The notes under the pieces are model-generated. The model made no database searches and was not told the origin of the DNA. It saw only the letters and a program-made list of their open reading frames with translations. A program made the position numbers and the translations under genes. Below, one piece after another: positions 55,172-64,000 of a stretch of 64,000 nucleotides of DNA. The DNA comes from Adiantum capillus-veneris. Lineage: Eukaryota; Streptophyta; Polypodiopsida; Polypodiales; Pteridaceae. Location of the stretch: NCBI GenBank assembly GCA_014529385.2, contig CM043963.1, forward strand, positions 81,795,912 through 81,859,911, in the 5' to 3' direction. Positions within the stretch are counted from its first letter, which is position 1, and each line of letters begins with the position of its first letter.

Positions 55172-57548
55172 TGCTCGGGCTTCTTTGAAGTGTATCGTTA
55201 ATGATCAAGCAAACATAAATATATATATGTAAGAAAGAGAGAGAAGGGGGAAGGGGGTGCTTGTTACACTAATGCCTTCTTACAAATCTGTCATGACCAA
55301 TCAAAGTGAGATTAGTATTTGTTCAACATAGCCTGAGTAAATTACACCACAACACATCACAAGAAAAAAGCCACCCCAATCACTGTCTTAAGGCCAAGGG
55401 AGTCCTCTCCACCCTGTCGCCCTCTTACAGCATGTGGGATTTATGGCTAAATTGATAACAATACCCGGAGACTAGCTATCAAGAACTTAAATAAAACACC
55501 AAGACACTTACACATCATTATTGTCCATGACTTCACGTTGGAAGGGAGACAAGGTATCCATGCTTAGTCCAAATTCACCCTCCTTGATTCAGCAAATGTT
55601 GGGCTTACACTAGTAGGAGAAATGATAGATTTCCTACTCTCAATTGAATGATCACTCTCTCTTACAATGGCATAGAGTTCCCTTGCTAATCACCCCTAAT
55701 ACAACACATACATATGGCTAATGCCAATGAGATTCCACTCAAGAGCTCCTTCTCAAGAGGTTGAGCTTGGCTTCTCAAGCTATAGCATAGTGCTCTTTCT
55801 TCTCCCCCCTTTTTTGTGCTAGCTACACCCTCCTTTTATAGCAATTTTGAAGGCTATGGTTACTCCTCTAACCATGGTTGGGTTAGATTTTCAGAAATTT
55901 ATCTAATTTCTTTTACTTGGAATTATCAAGAAGTTGGTGGGGAAAGAGAGAGGAGAGAAATGGAGGTGATAGGACTTTTCATAGTGGGTTAGTGTTAGTA
56001 GAGTTAGTATTAATTTACAAATGGAATTGGATATTTACAATGGGAGTATCCATGTAGGATACAAATAAGGAAGAAAAACTCTTAAGAGGTAAGAAAAGGT
56101 GGATTTCTTACAAGGTTGATGCTCCAAGTGTCTTGAGTAGGGCCAATTTTGACGCTTGTTGATGGTCCACTAGCTTTGACGGTACATTTTTTCTCCACTC
56201 TTGACCTTCCTTGAGAGACAAGGTAATTGAAGCTGAGTAATCAACCACCATGATGTTGTCTTTTAAGAGAAGAGGCTGAATTTTGTGGTTTTTTTGATAG
56301 ATATGGGTAATTTGGAGGAGGAAAAATGAGACTAGGTGGTCAATTTTGGAATGGAATTGTGTGTGGGAGGTATGAGTTCACCATGGTTTCTCTTATTCTT
56401 CAAGGTTGAGGAGAAGGTGAGTAGGGTGCAGAGAGGAGTGGTGAGAGAGGTGGGGATGATGAGTGGAGAAGTGTGTGTGAAAGAGGAAAATGATAAAGTG
56501 GAAGAGAGAGTGTGGCTGCATAGCATGGGAAAACTGGGGTCCACTAATAAAATCATAGCTCACAGCTCGTAGCTCAAAAAAATATGAAAAAATTTGAGGC
56601 AAAAGTTCAACCCACGAGCTACAACTTTTGTTTGTATCACCTTTTCAAATTCAGAGAGCAAGTGAACTTTAAAAATTCAGCAAAACCGATCGTTTTTTTC
56701 CACTGCACAAGGTCCTTGTGGGGTCCTTCTTTGGATGATTCTTTTGAATACCTCCAAGAGTGAGCCCTCCATAGTGCATGTATGCATGCCACCTACCCTT
56801 GACCTTATTTGGTAGGTCTATAATTGAAGATATTGTTGAGATCATGATATAAGTGAATAGTACAACTAAGAAAATCAAATATTGAGGGGTCTAAAAAATA
56901 TGTACATGTCAAATATAAATAATATAAGTGAAAAAAATATAAAGGGGTCAAAAGAAATCTCTCTCATTATGAGGCTACCATAAAAAGATAAATATTTTTG
57001 GTGTTCTAATTTTTTAGAAAAAAAACAAAATAGATGTAGGAAGGGAAAAATCACAATAGTGAAAAAATATACACATAAATAAAACTAGTTTTTTTGGATT
57101 TTTGTTGGGGTGGAGTTACACCAAATATAAGAGAAGCTTACATGAAATATTTCTATATGGAATAAAGAGTATGAAAAATGGTAAGAAAAAATTGTGGTAA
57201 TGGTGAGGCAATGTACAAAGCATAAATAACACACACCTAGGTAGAAATATTTAAATAAATACCAAAATAATTATGAAAAAATCTTTTATTTAGGCCCTAT
57301 ATACAAAGAAATATTTACATACGCATGGGCCATAATATACTTATATGTTTTATATTTTTTTGGCTCAACTAGCCCAATGACTAGCTAATTGAGGGTTTTT
57401 TATTTCAGTAAGGAGATATGGGAAAAGTCCCCTAACTCACACGCACCTATATACAGTGAAAGGGTGAGGGTAACCACAGTGTTTGAGTGATTTGATAGGG
57501 GGGTATAACTCACTATGGCAATCACAGAGAGCCGAAAAACGGCTATCA
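54869..57548 (-). repeat. 5' LTR of copy C
   Basis: 2680 bp, TGAAGCGGTCC to GGCTATCA in plus orientation. It contains (GA)20 at 55131-55170. Its distal 1090 bp repeats at 46942-48031. ORFs inside (for example 56336-56572 and its antisense) are not supported as genes. Confidence 0.95.
55131..55170. repeat. (GA)20 microsatellite in LTR of copy C
   Basis: Uninterrupted GA run, at a different LTR position from the GA run of copy B, so the two arose independently. Confidence 0.95.
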
Positions 57549-57595
57549 CTACTCAAATAACAAGATCTAAAGAAAGAGCATCAAAAGGGACGCCA

Positions 57596-58327
57596 CATTA
57601 GAAGATTTCGGAGGTCATTTGGAGGGCCTTCTAAGAAATTATATTTCTCTCTCTAGAAAATTTCTGCAAAATGCCTTTGCATTTATTACATAGTCCAAAA
57701 TGACAACTAGATACTTTAAAAAGTAAACCTAACTTTTCAAAAGTCCTTGAAAACAATCGGTTTTTGAGTAAATACGAGTGTCTTTTTCACGAGGCTGGTG
57801 CCGCTCATTCAATGTGGCTTGCGTCATCATTGAAATGAATTAAAGGGGATTTTTGTTGAATGGCACACGAGATACACTTGAAATTTTTGTAAATGGACCT
57901 ATGTGCGACGTTCGATAAAAACCCTCTTTTAAGGTTTTTTGGCAATTTCTCCCTCTCCGGGTGTCAAAAAAGGGCAAGTAGACATTTAAATTTCAGGTTT
58001 TTGGGCATTTTGTACACATTGGCAGTGTCAAAATCTTCATATTTTGACACTAATTTGACAATTTTGTGATTATTTTTCATTTCAACGATGATGCAAGCCA
58101 CATTGAATGAGCGGCACCGACGTCATGAAAAGGACACTTGCATTTAATAAAAAAGAAATTGTTTTCAAGGATGGTTGGATCATTGAATGCGTGGATGATA
58201 CCTTTTTATTCTTTTTGTTAATCAAAGGCTTATTTTCTACGTAACGTTGGCTCTTCTCTCGTTAGAGGAGCTCCTTTCTCTCTCTCTACTAAAAGGCCCT
58301 CCAAAAGACCTCCAAAATTTTCTAATG
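57596..58327. mobile_element. Long inverted-repeat (foldback) element, about 730 bp
   Basis: The left arm (57596 to about 57840) is complementary to the right arm (about 58075-58327). Examples: 57797-57822 is the exact inverse complement of 58093-58118 (26 nt); CCTTGAAAACAAT near 57731 pairs with ATTGTTTTCAAGG near 58158; CATTAGAAGATTTCGGAGGT at 57596 pairs with CCTCCAAAATTTTCTAATG at 58309. The central loop of about 230 bp has no ORF. No target duplication is evident. It fits a foldback transposon or a MITE with long arms. Confidence 0.8.
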
Positions 58328-59437
58328 CTCGTTTATATTGCTGAGAAATCCTTCAAAGTCCAAAGTCACTGCAATATTATTGATTGCGAACGAGTCTAAA
58401 GGGGTTGAGGCCTCCAAGTTTGTAATCGTATGCAGTTTTTAAGCTTTGTGTTGAGCCCAAATAGCTAGGAATCATTCTTTAAACCTTGGCTAAGATATAA
58501 AAGCCAACTTTTGTAATTAAAAACCTAAGTTTTTGGATAATGAGAGTAAGCATTTACTACAAAAGCTCAACGTGAGTCTATTGTTTCTTTGATTTCCTCG
58601 TGTCTCTCTCCTACAATGTTGCATTTCTATTCTGAGAATACCAACACATTCGCAAATGAAAGAGCTCTTCCATTTAACGTTTCTTACGATGAAAGTGTGT
58701 TTTTAGTCGTGTTGTCTATGATGTACAATACATGCACCAAAATTGGTTTTTGACATTAAGAATAGGTAGAGCACGTCTAGAGGACGTTGTAGAGTGATTC
58801 GGGTGCCGAAATTGGTTCACCTAAAATAGGTTGTTTATCTTATGCGTGATTTTGTCCAAGTGTCAAAAATGAGATTTGAGTACACAAGAGCGTTAAGGAT
58901 ACTCTGCTCATACTAGGCATAAAGTTTTGTTGCATTCAAAGACTCATAGCTATGCCGAATCATCGGATCAAGCTTGCGGTGTAAGGAAAGTAGCTTTTGA
59001 TGTTTGACACACATTTGAGACTGAGATAGGTAGGAGCGGCTTAGACTTGGGTTTTCTAAGAGATTAGCTATCTCTTGTAGCCTCCACACACTAGTCGGGT
59101 CAGCTATGTCCCACAGATTGACATTTTTTATGTATGTGGTTCTCGCTTTGCTAAAATCAATATGGTGAGGCTTGACAACCGATCAACAGCATTTGCTTTG
59201 GGAATCAATAAAATGCATAAACTTGCGGGTTTCATTGTCCAAATTGAGTTTTTTTCTTTTAATTACGTTATGGTTTAATCTTTAGAGCCTCTTGATTAGA
59301 TACACTACTAACAGGTTTCTCGGCGATCGACATGAAAGCAGTGGGCTCGCCGACTATGATAGAGCTTGGAGCTCAAACTCGAGCTTGGCGGTGCTAGATA
59401 TGATATGAAGGATTCATATTGAAAGAGATCCGTGACA
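58328..59437 (-). repeat. Possible LTR of an unidentified minus-strand element
   Basis: On the minus strand, AGGAGGGGAAGAA (polypurine tract, 59438-59453) is followed by TGTCACGGATCTC, a typical LTR start. The other LTR end and a second copy were not found, so the left limit is nominal. No gene is seen here. Confidence 0.35.
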
Positions 59438-59453
59438 TTCTTCCCCTCCTAAT
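59438..59453 (-). other. Candidate polypurine tract
   Basis: Minus-strand TTAGGAGGGGAAGAA directly before TGTCACGG. Confidence 0.4.
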
Positions 59454-59585
59454 TTGGGTCGTCCGTGACATAGCTTCAAGGAACTAGTTAATGGTCTGGC
59501 TTTTGTACTTTTTGTCGTTTCTTTATAGCTTTGAGGGATTTTTAGTATGTATTGTGTAGCTTCTTATTCGTCTCTATTAAGAATT

Positions 59586-60514
59586 TCATGTTGATGGGGT
59601 GACTGAGCTACATGGTTGTGTATGCAACAAACCGTGCTCGTAGATTTTACACCATGGGACCAAAAATACGATAGTGAAATGCAAAGTAGCCAGTGTAGAG
59701 TGCAGCTTTAAAAGTTTGCATATAGTAGGATGGCAAAAACATGACTCTTGCATAGAGTCCATAGAGAACCTCATCTCACTAGGCTGACCGGATAGGTCAT
59801 AGCATAAGCCTTGGTTGCCTTTCAAGAAATCTATCCATGGTCCATCACTTTGTTCTGCATGATGAAATGTCTGGATACATGTGAAGATCATTTTGGTAAT
59901 CTTGATCAGCATTATGCACGCCAAATTTGGGATTCATTTGAAGATTTTCACCGCCTCTGAGTGTCTTTAGCATATAAGCTTCATTAGGCTAACTCTTGGG
60001 TGGATTAAGCCTGGGGTAGTTGAGCCAAGTAGGATGTTCTTAAGAATTTTCCGATGGCTTCCCTAGCTTCTAACTGTAGGCATTGGGCAAAAAATTTATC
60101 TTTGCAGATCTCTGGTGGAGCTTGAGTATACATAATGGTATACCTAGGATGCCTCTTGAGACATGTCTTTCTCCAAGATGGGTGTGGATCCATAGCATCA
60201 GCAGCTTGGTCCTTGACTAGTCTCTCTTTCACCTTGAGCACTTCATACTTGATGAGAGGATGTGGTAGAGACTACTGATGCCATGTAGCTATAATTTGTT
60301 GAGATGTGAACTGAGCTACATTAGCTAAATGCAGGATCCTCTCTTCCCATTCCATGGCTTCTTTCCAGATGACAACCATTTCCTGAGCAATCTGAATCTT
60401 CAACTCCTTTTTGGCTTTGCTAGTAAAATTGTCCAAACGCCCTTCAGGCATTGGATCTATTTCTTCTTCCTTTTGGACAGAGGTGGAAGCTTCTACTTGA
60501 TTTATACTTTGCAA
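59586..60514 (-). pseudogene. Unrecognised gene remnant
   Basis: 60514-60272 and 60241-60005 share one frame, separated by a stop: MQSINQVEASTSVQKEEEID ... LKVKERLVKDQAADAMDPHP, then RHPRYTIMYTQAPPEICKDK and CLQLEAREAIGKFLRTSYLA. A further open stretch, 59924-59586, is in another frame (HAEQSDGPWIDFLKGNQGLC). The first part has an acidic, helical composition. I recognise no domain. It lies inside the possible element that ends at 59437 and is transcribed towards it, so it may be retroelement coding sequence. Confidence 0.35.
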
Positions 60515-60640
60515 GAACTATAGAGCTTCCATACCAGGCACTACAAGATTGGTTGTTCCTTCTTTATAAGTATGTTACTTTGAAGAGCACCAAGTTATTT
60601 TAGATCAAACAAACAAATAACCTAAAGAAAAGACACATAC

Positions 60641-61784
60641 AATGGAGGAAACCAAGGTGGACACCACCAGAATTGAGGGTGGAGAGCAAGCCAAAGCTTC
60701 CACGTTTGGAATAAAGGGCTCAGAGGATATCAACAAATACACTCACTACACACATCAAATTTTGGAAAAGCTAAAAAAGTGAAGTGTATCATTGCTATAA
60801 GAAAGTCCAACGTGCGGAAGTCAATCAAGAGATGTTGGAAGGGCAACTCCAAGTGGTAGATGCATTTTTAGAGGAATAAAAAGCCCTCCCTAACAGAAAA
60901 AATTCAAAGAATTCAAGAGTCAAACACAAAGCAGCACAAGCACATCTCTCCGCAAATTATGAAAAAGCTAGTGGAATAGTTGACAAATGTAGGGGAAGAT
61001 CAAGAAAAGAAAATCAAACAATTGCACTCTGTAATCCTCGATACTAATGCATATGCACAGTGGTTGCAAATGCAACTTGATGTTTCCAACTTGCAAGTGA
61101 TACAACCAAAGGCAATATTGAGAGATCAAGGTGATCTAGTGGATAAGTTAAAAGAAAATCCTACAGTGCTTACACTACAAGGCCCAAGCCTTGCCTACCA
61201 AACAATGGAAAAGCAATGCAAGGATCTAGAAACTGAGCTAAAACTCAAACGGATGCAAAGGAGAGAACTCTCACTCACCTTCACGAACAAAGAAAATTCC
61301 TATCAAAAGCAAATAACTACACTCCAAGCTACACTAGAAGCGGCCATTGGGCTACCACATTCGTAAGCACAAGAGACATGCGATGTCTATGCTTGAAAGA
61401 AACATATCCGTCAAACTCGGTAGGGATACAAATGCAAGCTTATAATTTCTTACATTTTTGGTAGGTTATAGGAATATAATTTCAATATGCAAGAACTTGG
61501 ATCAAATTATTATGGGAATTGATTTCGATGCTCAAACGATTGGACATACTCTACGGCAGCATATCATCAAGCCAAAGGAGTTGGTGGAGCTATTGTGGAT
61601 GATCCATCCAATGCTCGCATTGCTAAAGTATTTTAGTGAGCTAAAGAGAATTGTGTCACCTCAACAGATGATGGAGGTGTGTGACATCATAGGAATAAGT
61701 TTCAAGGCCTACAAAGATTTATATAGAATTGTCACACTAGGTCACATAGCAGAAGGTTTGTTTAAGTTGTTGCCAACGCCTTAG
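60641..61784 (+). pseudogene. Unrecognised coiled-coil gene remnant
   Basis: A start at 60641 (MEETKVDTTRIEGGEQAKAS) is followed by stops and frame changes (YHCYKKVQRAEVNQEMLEGQ). Then come a 128-aa open stretch, 60980-61366, rich in heptad-like Leu/Gln (KQCKDLETELKLKRMQRREL), and 61458-61784 (IIKPKELVELLWMIHPMLAL). It is divergent from the minus-strand remnant, with only about 125 bp between starts. No domain is recognised. It might be a gag-like or structural protein of a mobile element. Confidence 0.35.
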
Positions 61785-62502
61785 AGTGTTAGCGTTGAAG
61801 CTCCATCAATCAATGATCAGATTTTATGGATTGACATAGGAAGAATGTGATGGAAAAGTTATATTTGTGATGAAGCTTGATGAGTGCCAAATTGTCTAAG
61901 GTCAATGGCTGGAAAGGGTATGTGTTACACTTATGAACAGAGCCTTGGTGGGCGTCGATGTTGAGCTAAATTCCAATAAGAAGGGAAACACCTATTTAGG
62001 TGTTCAGTCAGGGAAGAATATTTGGTGGCTAGCAGCTTTTCATCTCCCACACAAGACACATGAGTCCCTCAAATGGTATTTTAATCACACCCTAATCGTT
62101 GATGTCATTTGGCAACAACAAGAAGGAAAATGATTGCAGGTTTCAGATTTGGGTACGTTTCAATTGGAGTGGCATTTGGCAAGAGACTTGAAAACTCTTA
62201 AGTGTATATTAGGGTGCAAGCAAGGTGCAATGACCCTCTTTCCATGAATTTATTGCTGTCACGGTAAAGTCTCATTAGAAACTAAGGGCAAGGATGCAAA
62301 GGCCAGCAACAAGTAAAAGGGCAGTAAGGGTAACACTGAAAAAGCTACAGTCAACTCTACCAAAGGTGTTCCCACTACACAAACGGTCGGTAAATCACTA
62401 CAACATTGGTTTCAAGGTATCCTCAATTGTAATTAGAGTGTACCCCCTAATTGAGACATGCACGATCCAAATTGGAATCCTATTCTACCGATTCCTCTAA
62501 TC
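61785..62502 (+). other. Weakly coding-looking, unassigned DNA
   Basis: The open stretch 61933-62133 (LGVQSGKNIWWLAAFHLPHK) may continue the upstream remnant in another frame. The rest has no supported gene. Confidence 0.3.
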
Positions 62503-62965
62503 ATTAGGAAGAGAATGGAGTTTAGGAGGGCCTCTTTATTTGGCAGTTCAAGGGTGTCAAACCTTTAGTATTAGGAAAGCAATTAAAGGACAACTTTTGA
62601 ATTCAAATAGGTAAAATGGCTAGTTTATTTGAATTCAAATTTTCCCCCCAAAATGAAATTTACAATCTAGCAAAAAAAAGTATATCGTGTAACATATCTA
62701 CGGAAAGAGCTTGGCATGTAGATTCCAGATCTCTATTCTCCGCTCAAATCGGAGATTGTATGTAGGAGTTATGGAAGGCCCAAAATCATAAATTTTTCCT
62801 CCGTCCTTTTTGGGGGGGAAATGTATTCTTTGACCACTCGTACACCTCTCTTACACACCCACCATTCTTGCACACATGGCATGTATCTATTGGTCCAAAT
62901 GTTAATCACCTCCATAATCTCATGGATAATAAAGAGGCCCTCCTAAACCCCATCCTCTTCCTAAT
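62503..62965. mobile_element. MITE-like element with 38-bp terminal inverted repeats
   Basis: 62503-62540 and 62928-62965 are inverse complements with 36 of 38 matches (outer ends ATTAGGAAGAG). The 463-bp body is non-coding and AT-rich, with an internal palindrome, TTGAATTCAAATA ... TATTTGAATTCAA, near 62597-62640. No clear target duplication; superfamily not determined. Confidence 0.8.
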
Positions 62966-64000
62966 ATAAATGTGCATGTGTGCACTCTTCATGCCCATCT
63001 ACAAATTCTTGACAAGTTTCTTATGCTCCATATTAATTATGCTTGGAATATGGAGCCTGCAAAAATAATAGAAGAGTGTATAAGAGAACTCAAATCTATT
63101 CTATCAAGTGTTGGTCTACATGGGGGTGAAGTTGAGTTATCAAAGGAAAGAAGGCTTCTGGAAGTACATAAGATCTTCCTAATAAAATATGTATGGATGG
63201 CAGTAAAGCTAGGCATTTTCTTTTGGACTATTTTGACTCTCAAAGTCCCATGAGTTTTAATTATGGAAAAAGGTGTCTCACATTACCACCTACATAGGTA
63301 ACGAAGAAGTCCTAGGAATTAAGTGCGCTCGTGTGTGGCAGTCTGTAGATGATATTTTTTGTTTACTTGAAAAGGCAAAGCTAACCTATGTTGAGATATC
63401 CACCTAAAAGTTTGTACTCAATAGTTTCACAGTGCAAATGGTGGATGCCTGGAGGGGAGACGCACATAACACATTACATGGTGGGTTGAACACTTTGACT
63501 TTGCAATAAAAAAACATCAATGTTTGAACTAAAGTTTTATTGTTTTTCTTTTTGCTCATAGCTCATTTTTTCTTGACACATATGGTTCATTGGGCATCTG
63601 GAGTAGCCAAGGAATGGAGCACTCACACCGTCAAGAAAAAGTAGTGTATTTAAAAATACACGGTAGGGAGGTGGGAGGAAAAAGAGCAATGCCCCGAACA
63701 AAATGTTCAATTGATTCTACAAAGCTTTAGTGAGGAGAGAAAGGAAGAAGAATAGAGTGCAAAGAAGTTTGAAATGCAGAATAGAGAAAGTGGTTAGCGT
63801 GAGGCGATCACAATCATATCATATCATGCTTCGAGTACAAAAGATCGATTTTGACGATGATTGGAGACAAGGTGACAAAATGACAAGCGTTGGATGGAAA
63901 ACCAATAAATTTTTACACTAGCTACTTCTATTGTGAACATGCATTGTAATACCACGTGATTTTTTGATGCCCCAATCATGGTTCTGTGGGTCAAGTTCCG
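62966..64000. other. Unassigned DNA at right window edge
   Basis: A 93-codon open stretch on the plus strand (62972-63253) contains IIEECIRELKSILSSVGLHG but no known domain; the minus-strand ORF over it is its shadow. A second short open stretch is at 63730-63921. Neither is supported as a gene. Confidence 0.35.

Larger units (their letters stand above)
46942..57548 (-). mobile_element. Tat-like Ty3/gypsy retrotransposon, copy C
   Basis: The best-preserved copy: 5' LTR 54869-57548, primer site, leader ORFs, two extra ORFs, gag (406 aa open), protease, RT, degenerate RNase H, archaeal-type RNase H, complete integrase core and C-terminus, polypurine tract, 3' LTR 46942-48031. Over the 1090 bp present in both LTRs I count about 16 differences by eye, so it inserted fairly recently. 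Pol is nevertheless broken by a gag/protease stop near 52113, a 1-nt deletion near 51541, RT stops near 50971, 50776 and 50473, and an integrase stop near 49181. The 3' LTR lacks about 1.6 kb of its distal end. Confidence 0.96.

Overview
This is AT-rich, repeat-dense nuclear DNA from a land plant with a large genome. The evidence is plant-type Ty3/gypsy polyproteins with a second, archaeal-type RNase H (Tat lineage), LTRs of about 2.5-2.7 kb, a Penelope-like element, many simple repeats, and no intact cellular gene. A gymnosperm, fern or lycophyte is plausible; I cannot name the species. I see no CRISPR array, operon, rRNA or tRNA gene.

Layout. (1) 1-9630: Tat-like element A on the minus strand; its left LTR is cut by the window edge. 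(2) 9631-10618: unassigned DNA with a TA microsatellite. (3) About 10619-17095: a Penelope-like element (PLE) on the minus strand with direct repeats at both ends. It abuts the truncated 3' LTR of (4) Tat-like element B (17096-26463, minus). (5) 26770-28110: a minisatellite of about 50 bp per unit whose units can fold into hairpins. Scattered copies continue to about 29.0 kb and recur at 32.87-33.55 kb. They bracket (6) two decayed FCP1/NIF-type phosphatase-like pseudogenes (about 29.39-30.47 and 31.12-31.78 kb). (7) About 34.1-41.0 kb: a heavily decayed plus-strand Ty3/gypsy element whose integrase has two zinc-binding modules, followed by a stray aspartic-protease segment. (8) 41.5-45.3 kb: degraded retroelement sequence with a W-x-P-K motif and an initiator-Met-type primer binding site. 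(9) 46942-57548: Tat-like element C (minus), the youngest copy by LTR similarity, with two extra homologous ORFs upstream of gag. (10) 57596-58327: a long inverted-repeat element. (11) 58.3-62.1 kb: unassigned DNA with a possible LTR/polypurine-tract junction and two divergent unrecognised gene-like remnants. (12) 62503-62965: a MITE-like element with 38-bp terminal inverted repeats. The rest, to 64000, is unassigned.

How the genes work together. Elements A, B and C share one plan: LTR, primer binding site, tandem small leader ORFs, gag, protease, RT, degenerate RNase H, archaeal-type RNase H, integrase, polypurine tract, LTR. In C, gag and protease share a frame, and the protease/RT frame change is explained by a 1-nt deletion relative to B, so one long polyprotein is the likely ancestral state. 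Every copy now carries stops or frameshifts, so none looks autonomous. By eye, LTR divergence ranks A oldest, then B, then C. Nothing in the window looks like a functional host gene.
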